From: Silene conica
Lineage: Eukaryota; Streptophyta; Magnoliopsida; Caryophyllales; Caryophyllaceae
Reading direction: 5' to 3'
DNA length: 64,000 nt
NCBI GenBank assembly: GCA_029255685.2
Contig: CM055313.2
Location: 73,572,641-73,636,640 of the forward strand
Below the pieces are notes generated by a model. It did not search any database. It was not told the origin of the DNA and was given only the letters and a program-made list of their open reading frames with translations. Positions 1 through 9,895 of this stretch are shown here, in pieces. Position numbers and translations under genes: made by a program. Each line of letters starts with the position of its first letter. The stretch's first letter is position 1.

Positions 1-50
1 GGCAACGTTATATTGGGTTCGGGAATGAAGTAAGGATAGAGACCCCCCGG

Positions 51-62
51 TCGGGTAACCGA
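51..62 (+). other. GUAA-tetraloop hairpin, copy 1
   Basis: TCGG-GTAA-CCGA is a 4-bp stem with a GNRA-type loop. It sits in a block (GACCCCCCGG upstream, GGGAAACCGGCTCTCC downstream) that recurs at 888-927. Confidence 0.55.
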
Positions 63-185
63 AAGGGAAACCGGCTCTCCCTCGCCTTAGTTCCTGGACT
101 CAATTGAATGTTGATTAGAGGTTTAAGAAGTTAGAACTATAGGTTAGTTTCTATCTTCGGTTGTTCAGTGGTTTAATGGTTGTCG

Positions 186-683
186 CGTGGTGGGATATGT
201 GTTAAGTTCACCTCTGGACCCACTACGTGTTTATCTGTCGCGTGATGGGATATGTGTTAAGTTCACCTCTGGACCCATTACGTGTTTTGCTTGGGCGTGT
301 CAGGATATGTGTTAAGCTCACCTCTGGACCTGACACGTGATCGGTTGTCGTACACGGGATATGTGTTAAGTTCACCTCTGGACCCGTTGTGCGATGACTG
401 TGTATTGGGATATGTGTTAAGTTCACCTCTGGACCCAATACATGTTTGTAGCATTGGGATATGTGTTAAGTTCACCTCTGGACCCTTTGCTTTTGGATGA
501 TTAGGGATATGTGTTAAGTTCACCGCTGGACCCTTTTCATGATTGTAAGTTTAGGGATATGTGTTAAGCTCACCTCTGGACCCTTTACTTGATTAGATGT
601 TGGGATATGTGTTAAGTTCACCTCTGGACCCGACATAGTGTAGTAATGGGATATGTGTTAAGTTCACCTCTGGACCCGTTGCT
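186..683 (+). repeat. Array of ten tandem hairpins with conserved loop and covarying stems
   Basis: Ten copies of a near-invariant 24-base loop (it begins ATATGTGTTAAGTTCACC and ends CTCTGGA) are spaced about 50-58 bases apart. Each loop is flanked by arms that differ from copy to copy yet pair with each other. Examples: CGTGGTGGG/CCCACTACG (186-194/219-227), CGTGTCAGG/CCTGACACG (296-304/329-337), TGTATTGGG/CCCAATACA (401-409/434-442), AGTAATGGG/CCCGTTGCT (642-650/675-683). Where pairing is not Watson-Crick it is mostly G.T on the + strand, i.e. G.U in a + strand RNA. Units 6-8 have a tandem T.T internal loop at the same position. Function unknown. Confidence 0.9.
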
Positions 684-700
684 AGTGTTATGAATGTGTA

Positions 701-806
701 TCTGCTTGCCTAGATGATGGTACAGTGTCAGATATGCATGATGAGTTATGGATGTTTATCTGCTTGCCTAGATGTTGGTACAGTGTCAGATATGCATGTC
801 GAGTCG
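701..806 (+). repeat. 58-bp tandem duplication
   Basis: TCTGCTTGCCTAGATG followed by a TGGTACAGTGTCAGATATGC block occurs at 701 and again at 759 with few changes. It lies just after the hairpin array, and its period is about the same as the array spacing. Confidence 0.8.
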
Positions 807-895
807 TTGATGTTACTTAGTTGTGGTTAAATCATCCAAGGCATTGGATGACTCTTAGTTCGGTTTCATAAATAATTGGATTGAAAGACCCCCCG

Positions 896-909
896 ACTGG
901 GTAACCAGT
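896..909 (+). other. GUAA-tetraloop hairpin, copy 2
   Basis: ACTGG-GTAA-CCAGT is a 5-bp stem with the same loop as copy 1 but different paired bases. The flanks GACCCCCCG and GGGAAACCGGCTCTCC are conserved. Confidence 0.55.
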
Positions 910-1549
910 AGGGAAACCGGCTCTCCTTCCTATTTGTTTATGAAGTTAGTTGAGAGCCGTGCATGGTAATCGCATGTTGGTAAGAGATCAGATGATGAGT
1001 TGTTTATGCTTCACATGTTGATATATGTTGGAGTATTCTGTATTGTTTTATATGTTACGTGTTGTCACAAAAGGTGGCTAGGAGAACTCTAGTCACTCCC
1101 CACTGATTGTGGCGTACATGTTTTCATGTATGTAGGTACATGCAGGGTTGGAGATCAGGGTTACAGGAGAGCTAGCGAGTGATGATCCATTCATCAGATG
1201 ACTTACCCGTTTACGCTTAGCTAGACTCTTAGACTTTTACTGTTTACGCTTTTGTGCCTGTAGGGATGTTCCATCCCAGGCGATGTATATATTTTCACTT
1301 CTGTACTTAGAACTGTTACTTATCTATTTTGGTTTTCAGTTTCAGTTCATGTTTCAGTTTAAGACTTCTCGCATGTTGTTTCATCTTCTAAAAAGTTTTA
1401 ATTCCGCTGCATTTTTAGTACTTTTATGTGTTTACTTTTCCGCTTTCGCGAGGGGTTTTACAGGTGAGGTGGTGGCCGGCGTGGTGGGGTGGTGGTGGTG
1501 TGGTGGTGGTTGCAATTAGGGGTGGTGGTGGTTGCAATTGGGAGTCGCA

Positions 1550-2019
1550 AAATCGCGATTTAGGTTTTAGGTTTTAGTTTTTTTAAATTGATTTGGGGAA
1601 AAATGAGACCCACGGGTCTGTATAAAAAATTTTTGCGACGGACATTTGCGACGGAATTTCCGTCGCAAATCTGGTCCAAGTCAAAGTTTGACCAGATTTG
1701 CGATGGAAATTCCGTCGCAAATCTTGACTTTTGCGACGGAATTTCCGTCGCAAATCTGGTCAAACTTGGACCCTTGACCAAATTTTGGTCAAGTCTGGTC
1801 AATGTTTTGCGACGGAAATTCCGTCGCAAAAGTCAATATTTGCGACGAATTTTCTGTCGCAAACCTTTCCGCCATTTGACTTTCACTTCGCGGGTCTTGG
1901 AATTTTTGGTCCGTCGCAAAATAAATTTCCGTCCCAAAATCCGTCCCAAACATATTTTTGCGACGGAATTCCTGTCCGTCGCAAATATTCCGTCGCAAAT
2001 TAAGCGTTTTTTTGTAGTG
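1550..2019 (-). mobile_element. CACTA transposon terminus with subterminal inverted repeats
   Basis: On the minus strand the sequence starting at 2019 reads CACTACAAAAAAACGC, a classic CACTA end. It is followed inward by many direct and inverted copies of TTTGCGACGGAA (about 1635-2000), the subterminal array expected for transposase binding. A G-rich simple stretch (about 1465-1540) lies inside. No matching CACTA end is seen to the left in this window, so the element is truncated or its left part is rearranged. No transposase coding is visible. Confidence 0.7.
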
Positions 2020-2386
2020 GTTATCTATTGCGATGAGAACCTGATTATCCTTTGCGATGAGAGCCTTATGGTTTTGGAGTTTGGGGTTATATGCCATTTT
2101 GTTGTTATTTTATGTTTTTGAATTGAATGCATATACCCCTTTTGTGTTGTGTCACCTGCGGTGATCCATTTAGGAATGGTGAGCAGATATCTAGCATGTT
2201 TTGATCTGCTTGTTCGCGGGACTGGAGAGGCATCAGCGAGTCTAGCATCTTAGCTTCCGTTGTTTTTTCTAGTTTGTGCAGTAGTCTTTAAAATCATGTC
2301 ATTGGTTGTATTTTCTTTTACGTTTGGCTTTTCACTGTAATCTAATGTAATGTAAACGTTTTTTATTGTTAATTTGATATACTTAC

Positions 2387-2400
2387 CTCGGGTAACCGAG
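2387..2400 (+). other. GUAA-tetraloop hairpin, copy 3
   Basis: CTCGG-GTAA-CCGAG is a 5-bp stem with the same loop. It stands four bases before the long terminal hairpin (2404-2465). Its flanks differ from those of copies 1 and 2. Confidence 0.5.
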
Positions 2401-2502
2401 ATGGTAACACCCTTATTTATCGAGAAAGGTCTTGCGAAGACTCTTTGGTAAATGAGAGTGTTACAATTCCCTTAATTAGTGTTGGTTGACCAATAAATCA
2501 TA

Positions 2503-2878
2503 CTAGTCTTTGAACCCGTGCATTGCACGGTGGTAACGAAAAATATTATTATAAACAAAAACTTACATATTTTTTGGATTTAGTAAAGTATTAAATGTGA
2601 AAATCATACATTGTCATAAGAAAATCATACTTTGTCTACTCATACACTTTCGGTAAGTGTATGTTTCTTTTTTTTTTTTTTTTTTTTTGAAAGAAAACCC
2701 GAAGGTTTACGCAACTTCTATTAAATCAGCGAACGCACAAGCACGGGTATGTTTCTTAATTTTATTCGAAATACCCTGTTTTTTCTCGGTTTTTTTAACT
2801 TATATGAGGCGGAATCTAAAAAGTAGATTTAAAATTATTGTACATTTCATAATCTGTTTGCTTTAATATAATATATGA
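2503..2878 (-). mobile_element. Short non-autonomous Helitron
   Basis: The 3' end, on the minus strand, has a perfect 7-bp hairpin (CCGTGCA-T-TGCACGG, 2516-2530) about ten bases before CTAG (2506-2503), followed by host T. The likely 5' end on the minus strand starts TCATATATTATATTAAAGC at 2878 and is preceded by A, giving the A/T insertion context of Helitrons. The length is 376 bp with no gene. A run of T (about 2668-2688) lies inside. The 3' end is firm; the 5' end is inferred from similarity to the motif at 20703-20717. Confidence 0.65.
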
Positions 2879-3045
2879 TCACATCTATAACGAATAATGC
2901 AATTTTTTTGCCGTATAAATCAGGATGTTCCCATTTGCGGATCACCGCGGCGTGGACATTAATCTACTAATCCACAGGTTTGATTTTGCTGAACTTGGTG
3001 ACCACGATGCTTTGAGCCATGGTATACAAATGAGTATTGAAATAT

Positions 3046-3094
3046 CAATTCGTTTTGCTTAAGACTGAGCTACCCGTCACAAGCTTGCGATGGG
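3046..3094 (+). repeat. MULE C left terminal repeat with palindrome
   Basis: A second-gene-type end, with the imperfect palindrome CCGTCACAAGCTTGCGATGG at 3074-3093. Confidence 0.75.
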
Positions 3095-3109
3095 TCGAAT
3101 AGTACCGTA

Positions 3110-4185
3110 TTATATGAATATGGTAGAATATGATTTTTTTAAATAGACTGCCTAAAAATAGACTAGGTGACAAATAGATGGTATGTGACACTGTGCATAC
3201 AAAGTATGAATCACCACTATGGAATAAAAATTGATTTGTATATGGTCTGCATATAATTTGAATGGACCTCATTTGTTGTGTTATTACACTTGCTTTTGTT
3301 TCATATTATCAAAATCATACAAACTTCTCACCTTTCATATTCCCTCTTTATTCATCTTTCATATTCAAACCCAAACCTTAGAAAAAAAAAACAAATCTCC
3401 ACAAAACTTCTCACCTCTCAAAATTTTGGTTGGTACGATATAAATGTCGTATTGATGTGTTTGTTTAGTTTTTATCAAAAAATTTAACAAATTTCATGAT
3501 TGTTATTATTTTTAGTTTGATAGTTTACATTTTTAGTTTAATATTTTTATTTTTTAATTTCGGTAAATTCACTTTTGATTACTCTGTTGAATATTCGTTG
3601 GTGATTGTTACCAATTTTAGTTTGATTGTTACAATTTTTAGTTTTGGTAAACTATTAATTTTTCTTTTATCAAATTCCAAGATTGTTACCATTTTTTAAG
3701 TAGACCATTTTGATTCAGTAATAAAAGGTAATGTCACCATGTCAAGTTCACTTATATATTAAACTATGTTGTAATTAATTTTATAAATCTTACAAACCTT
3801 GGGAGATGGTAACATATTAATCAATTAAATAAACATGTAACAGACTGAAATATATTTTCATTTCCTAAATTATTGTGGCCATATTTAACTGAGTGTATTC
3901 TATTGACCCCATCACATATTAGTTCACTAAAAATGAAGACTTATACTCTTCAAATGGTCACATAATAAAACTTAGGTAAACATGTTCCAAAATATAATAT
4001 GTGATCATTTTAAGGATAATTGTTTTCATTTGTATATTCAAATAAATCTGAAATGGTAGGTAAAATGTTTTATGGATGTTTTCTTTTGCCATTATAATTA
4101 TTTGACTTTATATCTTGTTTGTTAATTTATTTTTGTAATTGTATTAGATTATATCTTATGTAATTTTTTTCTTATTGATCAACAC
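3110..4185. other. Non-coding AT-rich interior of MULE C
   Basis: No gene is visible. It holds a C/T- and A-rich stretch (3320-3420), reminiscent of the region upstream of the second gene in MULE B, and T-rich low-complexity repeats of TTTTAGTTTGATTGTTAC type (about 3490-3700). Confidence 0.5.
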
Positions 4186-4188
4186 TTA

Positions 4189-4427
4189 CAACACAATGGT
4201 TGTCGCTTTTTTCATCAAATAGTTGATATATTAACGAAAACTCGAAAAGGAAGGATTTAGAGAAAAACGACTTGCTAGAAAAAATAAAGAATCTGAATAT
4301 AAAGAATGAAAAGTTGAAGCTAGTTGTTGTAGAATTAAATATTGAAATCAGGAGACATAGGATAAGCGAGAAATTAGCTATGACTGTCTTATTGGTTAGC
4401 CAATATGTAACGTGCTTTGGAATGGTG
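4189..4427 (+). pseudogene. GRF-type zinc-finger protein fragment (finger end, coiled coil, C-terminal hydrophobic tail)
   Basis: Translation around 4197 gives NGCRFF, the final cysteine and FF of a GRF zinc finger. After a one-base frame change it continues YINENSKRKDLEKNDLLEKI and on through a Leu/Lys/Glu-rich heptad region (about 40 residues), ending in a hydrophobic segment, AMTVLLVSQYVTCFGM. The order finger, coiled coil, C-terminal hydrophobic helix is the usual layout of small plant GRF zinc-finger proteins. Upstream finger residues are missing. The reading frame is cut by the copia element at 4433. It is probably a host gene fragment captured by MULE C; no function can be claimed. Confidence 0.55.
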
Positions 4428-4432
4428 ACATT

Positions 4433-4628
4433 GAAAGAGATTAATCGGTGGTTGTATATCATTAATCTTCTGAGTTAAATACACCTAGATTAGCCTATAA
4501 TTAAGGAAGTTAATAACTATAAACTAGGCAACAGAATATTAACAGCTAAGTACAAGCTAATTACCAAAACAATATGGAAACTAATATTACGTAAAATAAT
4601 AACATTATCTTTACTAATATTCTATCAT
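4433..4628 (-). repeat. copia 3' LTR (196 bp)
   Basis: It starts TGATAGAATATTAG and ends TTTCA on the minus strand. About 125 bp of it recurs at 6104-6229. Confidence 0.8.
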
Positions 4629-6100
4629 TCCCCCACAGTCGAAACGGGAGGCAAACGAACATTGAGACTGTCCCGAAAATCTTCAAATAGGATTAATGAC
4701 AAACCTTTAGTGAAAATATCCGCGATTTGATAGCGAGATGGTATATGACGAACCCCAACTTCACCATGCTCTACCTTTTCGAGCACAAAATGTATGTCCA
4801 TTTCGATGTGCTTTGTGCGTTGAGGTTGGATGGGATTACCGGATAAATAAATGGCGGACACGTTATCACAATAGACAAGTGTGGCCTTGTCCATAGGGAC
4901 ATGTAACTCGACCAATAAGTTTCTCAACCAACATGACTCCGACACTACATTTGCAACCCCGCGATATTCCGCCTCGGCACTAGACTTAGATAATGTGGGT
5001 TGTCGCTTAGAGGCCCAAGATACCAAGTTGTCACCAAGGAAAACGCAGTAGCCGGATGTGGACCGCCTCGTGTCAGGACACCCACCCCAATCGGCGTCGG
5101 TATAGGCTGTGAGATGAGAAGGTGCGGATTTTCGAATCGAAATACCGCGCTCAAGAGAGCCACGTAAATATCGTATGATGCGTTTTAAAGCGTTCATATG
5201 ATCGTCCATCGGATTATGCATAAAAAGACACACTTGCTGAACCGCGTATGAGATGTCGGGTCTAGTAAATGTAAGATATTGAAGAGCCCCGACCAGACTA
5301 CGATAGAGCGTCAGATTAGCATAAGGTGTGGATGAAGAAGCACTTAACTTTCGCTTAGTGTCGACGGGAGTAGCGGCTGATTTACATGCTGACATACCAG
5401 CCCTGTCAATAATGTCTTCGGCGTATTTCGATTGAGAAAGAAATAGTCCACAGGGAACGGTCTTAACTGATATCCCCAAGAAGTAACTAAGTGACCCAAG
5501 GTCTTTCATAGCAAATTCTCCATTTAAATGACCCATAATTGACGTACGAAGAGGTTCGGAAGAACATGTCAAAATTATGTCATCAACATATAACAAAATA
5601 TAAGCCAAATGGGTACCTTATCGAAGAATAAACAGTTAGTGATCAACTTTGCTGTGAGAGAAACCAAGGCGGGACACGGAGTCGGCAAACCGTTTATACC
5701 AAGCACGCGGAGCTTGTTTAAGACCATAAAGTGACTTTTGCAAAAGACAAACATGATTAGGCCTAGTGGGATCGCGATAACCAGTAGGTTGATGCATATA
5801 ATCTGTTTCATTCAGAGAGCCATGTAGAAATGCATTCTTTACGTCGAGTTGGTGAATGGCCCATGAGTTGGAGACCGCGATAGACAAAACGGTGCGAATG
5901 GTTGAGGGCTTGACAACCGGATTGGAAGTCTCACCACAATCAATTCCAATTTGCTGGGTTTTACCGTCACCTACAAGACGTGCTTTATACCTTTCAAAAG
6001 AACCATCAGAATGAAATTTATGACGAAAAATCCGCATAGATCGTATAACATTAGTATTCGACGGACGTGGAACCAAGACCCAAGTCTTATTGTCAACCAT
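4625..6100 (-). pseudogene. copia pol remnant: reverse transcriptase and RNase H
   Basis: The first frame (6100-5636) begins MVDNKTWVLVPRP and contains the RVT_2 hallmarks QLDVKNAFLHG and SLYGLKQAPRAWY. A frame break near 5610-5636 separates it from the second frame (5608-4625), which has the catalytic YVDD (LLYVDDIILT), the RPDISYAVQQV motif, RNase H residues (YTDADWGGC, SSAEAEYRG) and the C-terminal HIPSRYQIADIFTKGLS. The order and spacing are normal for Ty1/copia pol, and the second frame is otherwise long and open. No start codon of its own: the first Met is simply the residue retained after the deletion. Not functional. Confidence 0.95.
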
Positions 6101-6103
6101 TGA

Positions 6104-6229
6104 GGAAGCTAATAACTATAAACTAGGCAACAGAATAATAACAGCTAAGTACAAGCTAATTACCAAAACAATATGGAAACTAATATTACGTAAAAAAATT
6201 ACATTATCTTTACTAATATTCATTCTATC
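6104..6229 (-). repeat. copia 5' LTR, truncated copy
   Basis: About 125 bp match the outer two thirds of the 3' LTR with few differences. It is joined directly to reverse-transcriptase coding sequence. Confidence 0.8.
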
Positions 6230-6234
6230 AGACA

Positions 6235-7864
6235 TATTTTACAAGAATGTGAACATAATTGGCACATACATTGCCAAAGGAAATACAACATGAATGACAA
6301 TTTGTTTACATGTTTATCTATTATGTTACCAATTGAAATATGGTAAGATATGGTGCAATAATGAATACATTGCTTAACATATACAATATTACCAAATGAT
6401 TCACTTTTTACAATAGGTCACATATAAAATGACATATGTGTTTACATGTTTCAACACAATGTTAACAATTTCAATATGACAACAGTTTATGCAAGAACGA
6501 TAACATTACTTGTAAAATGCACTATCTTGAGAGATACACCAACATTGTCAAATGTTAACGTATTTACCCAATATGTTAACAAAATGTAAATGACAATATA
6601 TTGTTCAAGGATGATAATATTACTTGTAAAATACATTGTCGTAAGAAATAAACTAATAATGTCTATTGTTTATATATTTATCAATTATGGTCCCAAATTG
6701 TACATGGTGACATTTGTGTAAGAATAGAAACACTACTTGTTAAATACAATGCCAAAGAAAATATACCAATGACGCTAACTATTTACATATTCATCTATTG
6801 TGTTGCCAATATTGTGCAAGAATGAAAACATTCAATTATTAGGCCTCATCATTTACTTGCATCCCTAAGTCGGCTTTGCTAAGACTTCGTGTGATTGCAG
6901 CATTCTTCACATAGTTAGCAGCTGCTTGGGTTACCCATGGGCCATGCACCAATAGCTTGCGAGTGTTTCTTGTACATCTCATAGATAAGTTCTCACTTTT
7001 TTGCTTTCATTCCAATAAGAAAGTTCGAAAAGTTTGTACCTACAAAAGTTTATAGGGCAACATTAGACCTAAAACTGAAAACATTAACGAGATGACCGAA
7101 CATCAACGTTTACATAATCGCCATAATCTATTTACATGATAACATTACGATAACAAGTACACACATTTATAAGGTATACAACATGTGTTTCTTATAGTCA
7201 TATACAACAGAGTTACATTATGAAAAAAGATGTAAACATTAAATGCTTACTTAATTTGTACATATGGAGAATATTTATTAGGAAACAAATTCAACAATAC
7301 AATAAAAAGTAGTCCATCTGTAAAATAATATGCCGCGTTGTTGTTCACATGGTCACATAAAAGTACATATAACAACATAAACCTTAAATAGATGTATATT
7401 CAAGCATATAACCAAATATATTTGCATGAATTCACCAATATTCAAATCAAAGAGAAACTTTCATAAAACTTATTTACTTATATACACCAAATCAAACTTC
7501 ATATTCCATGACAAACTTCAACAACAAGCAATAATCATACTTCATATTTTATGGCAACTTATTATTTCATCTCCATAATCATATTATTAATAGTAATAAT
7601 AATCATACATAATGACAACAAAATCAGTTAAAGAATGCATACCTTTATGAGTCGTCGTCACCGTAAAAGATTGATGAAATACACCATCATTGTCATTATC
7701 GTCCTCCAAATTTAATGGAAGACTTAGGGCTCCTTCAACAAGCATTCCTATGAAAGTTTGAGTCTCTCCTCCATTGTTGCATTATTTTCCGTTTTTTAAT
7801 TTGTGAAGGTCAGTTTTTAGCCGTAATTTTTGTTAGAAAAATGAGAGATTTTTGTTCAAACAGT
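6235..7864 (-). pseudogene. Decayed transposase region of MULE C
   Basis: Two pieces are recognisable on the minus strand. At 7745-7643 an exon-like open frame starts MLVEGALSLPLNLEDDND and ends at a GT donor, in the position of transposase exon 1 of MULEs A and B. Around 6985-6941 the frame reads YEMYKKHSQAIG, matching YEMYLKHSQ in the FAR1 DNA-binding region of MULE B. The rest (6235-6830 and 7030-7640) is AT-rich with ACAAT/TGTTAAC-type low-complexity repeats and no coding. The catalytic core is absent. Confidence 0.55.
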
Positions 7865-7873
7865 CATAATTAT

Positions 7874-7921
7874 CACAAATTCTCATTTGTGGCAGAACTA
7901 CCCGTCGCAAGCTTGCGACGG
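7874..7921 (+). repeat. MULE A left terminal repeat (transposase side)
   Basis: Contains the perfect 20-bp palindrome CCGTCGCAAGCTTGCGACGG at 7902-7921. Confidence 0.85.
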
Positions 7922-8310
7922 ACCAAATACGCACCATATTATATGTAAACGGATCTGGGTCAGCATTAATGGGGGACTTGATTTGTGCCACGTATCCCTA
8001 TACCTTATGTTTCTTTTGTGTACTTTGTGGGTTATTTAATTTTAATAATTGGCAAATATTTAATGCATCATTATCTTATCTTTCATATAACATAAGAACA
8101 TGCATCATACCGCCATTCCCTTTTCAAATTTTCCACTCTTTGTCTTCATCATCTCATCTCCCTCTCTCATTGTTGCATAAACATAGTGATAAATCCCCAG
8201 AATTTTACGTAAATAATTGACGATAAACAGAAGAACATGCACGTTATTCGAACCTTCTAAGATCTAGGTAAGTCATAAATAATCCTCATATAACATAACT
8301 AATCTTGCGA

Positions 8311-9895
8311 ATGACGGACGTGGTTAATGTCGGTTTGGTTACTAACGAAATCATCGATCATCGGAGTGATGGAGACAATACAATTCAAGAGATGTCGGCA
8401 GAAAATGGTAGTATCAAAGGTTAATGTCACTTTTTATCAACATGGATATTGTTTATCAAATGTTGGGAAATCTACAACTTTATTTCTGTTTAATGTTACT
8501 TGGAAGGTTATTCTCACTTTTTCATCAATATGGATATTGTTTATTTTTGGGTTGTTTATTCGTTTTTTATTAGTTCTCATATATATCATCATTATATTGG
8601 TATATGATTCAATGATAATGTCATCAACATGGAAATATTGCTCCATTTTGTTTCTGTCTTTCTTAGAAGCCCCCCTAATGTTGTATGTTTGAATGAGCAA
8701 AAAAATTTCTCTTAGTGTATTCTAGGTTTTTGTTCTTGCTGTTCTTATGAAGTTGACATGTCTGAAAAATTTTGATACTTTTGGAGCATTTGTACTCTGA
8801 CAAAGTGCAGTACGACAGTCTTCAAATAATTTGAGATATCAGTAAATTATTGTTTGTTTTAGAGTATATGAGTCCCTGTCAAAGTAACTAAACCCACTGG
8901 GGATGCAGTTGTGTAGGTTATCATTTGGAAGTTTCATTATTCGAATAAGTTGAGATGTCAGATAAATGTTGTTAGTTTTAGAGTATATGTGTCCCTGGCA
9001 AAGTGCAGTAAGACAGTCTATGCAGATAATGTCGGTATTTATATTATACATGTGATCTGTCACACATATTCAAAATAGGGTTTGCAAATATGTGTGGTTA
9101 GCTATGCGGTAGCTTGTCTATACTTACGTGGAAAATGTGACTGTCTATTGTTTCGGTGCGCAGATTATTCACGCACGCTAGTCGGTACAAAAGTTGCAAC
9201 ATGGGAAGATGTATATGAGACGTACATGAAGCACTCACAAAGTTACAGGCGTTGGGGTTCAGTGTCAGGAAAGGGACTTCTCGGCGGGCTGATGGCCCCG
9301 ACACCCCGCTAGTTGAGAGGTATTTTATGTGCACCTGTGAAGGAGCCCACGGAAATGGTTGCCGTGTAGATGAGGTTGGGCTACCACATGTAGCCAATAA
9401 CAAGAAGAGGAATGCCGCAGTTACCTGATGCCAATACAAAGCTAGTTTGCGTACACATGTGAACGACGGTGGGCAGTGGGAGGTACTGCAACACATAGTG
9501 GAACACAATCATGAACTCACACCTATTCAGTGACAGCAATACCATCGGTTAGAGAGGCGCATTAGTGATGCGGAGGCTAATGCTATAGGGGCAATGACAT
9601 AAGCTTTTGTCGCCCCTTCCTTTCAGTTCAAGGTCGCAGCCGCTGTAGCGGGGGGTGATGTATTTGTAGGGCACACAAAACGGGATCACATCAATTTCGT
9701 ACATAGGCTGAAAGTGAAACCTATAGAGGGTGGTGATGCAACAACGCTCATCAACACGCTCACAGCACGGCAAGCCGAAGACCCTGGGTTTTTTTTTTTC
9801 CGGGTGTAATTCGGAAAAGATGGTCGCCTATGTCACCTATTCTGGTGTGACTCCATGATACGGGAGCACTATCGATTGTACCATGATGTACTGAT
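8311..9895 (+). pseudogene. MULE A transposase (FAR1/MULE family), truncated and frameshifted
   Basis: Exon 1 (8311-8419) begins MTDVVNVGLVTNEI and ends at a GT donor. Exon 2 starts after an AG at 9180-9181 with VGTKVATWEDVYETYMKHSQ. A frameshift near 9245 moves the frame to FSVRKGTSRRAD, then LVERYFMCTCEG, ASLRTHVNDGGQWEV and VEHNHELTP: the Cys/Cys/His/His pattern of a FAR1 (WRKY-GCM1-like) DNA-binding domain. Internal stops occur near 9430, 9530, 9600 and 9807. The frame continues to the start of the DDE domain (HLFWCDSM, LYHDVLI) and is lost at about 9896, at the first catalytic Asp, where an LTR fragment begins. Compare the fuller copy in MULE B (38914-42255). Confidence 0.85.

Larger units (their letters stand above)
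1..2465 (+). mobile_element. 3' part of a probable Ty3/gypsy LTR or LTR-like element (left end outside window)
   Basis: No coding region is convincing here. The stretch is rich in structured repeats: GUAA-loop hairpins near 51, 896 and 2387, a ten-hairpin array at 186-683 and a 58-bp tandem duplication at 701-806. It ends in GTGTTACA at 2465, as many plant gypsy LTRs do, and the last 62 bases (2404-2465) fold into one long imperfect hairpin. The third GUAA hairpin lies beyond the CACTA end at 2019, which argues that the left and right parts belonged to one element later split by the CACTA. No 5' LTR boundary, primer site or pol gene is visible, so the LTR assignment is inference; it could be another kind of repetitive non-coding element. 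Confidence 0.45.
4433..6229 (-). mobile_element. Ty1/copia deletion derivative with TSD GACAT
   Basis: Both edges carry the direct repeat GACAT (4428-4432 and 6230-6234). The element is on the minus strand: a complete 3' LTR at 4433-4628 (TG...CA on the + strand), a purine tract just inside (about 4629-4640), and a shortened 5' LTR copy at 6104-6229. The internal part holds only reverse transcriptase and RNase H; gag, protease, integrase, the primer site and the 5' LTR's inner third are missing in one deletion. The deletion junction near 6101 has a few bases of microhomology. Confidence 0.85.

Noticed and set aside
278..523. Open frames with SRGELNTYP peptide repeats
   Set aside because: These are by-products of the hairpin array; no start context, and codon pattern follows the DNA repeat.
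186..683. CRISPR-like pattern (about 30-bp direct repeats with variable spacers)
   Set aside because: The variable 'spacers' are halves of palindromic stems pairing across the repeat, spacing is uneven, and the context is a plant genome.
700..1020. Hammerhead ribozyme / retrozyme
   Set aside because: GATGAG words occur (about 740 and 993), but no CUGAUGAG core with a matching GAAA and three helices could be assembled.
1560..2121. Overlapping open frames on both strands
   Set aside because: They are translations of the palindromic CACTA subterminal repeats, giving ATEFPSQ-type peptides in all frames; not genes.
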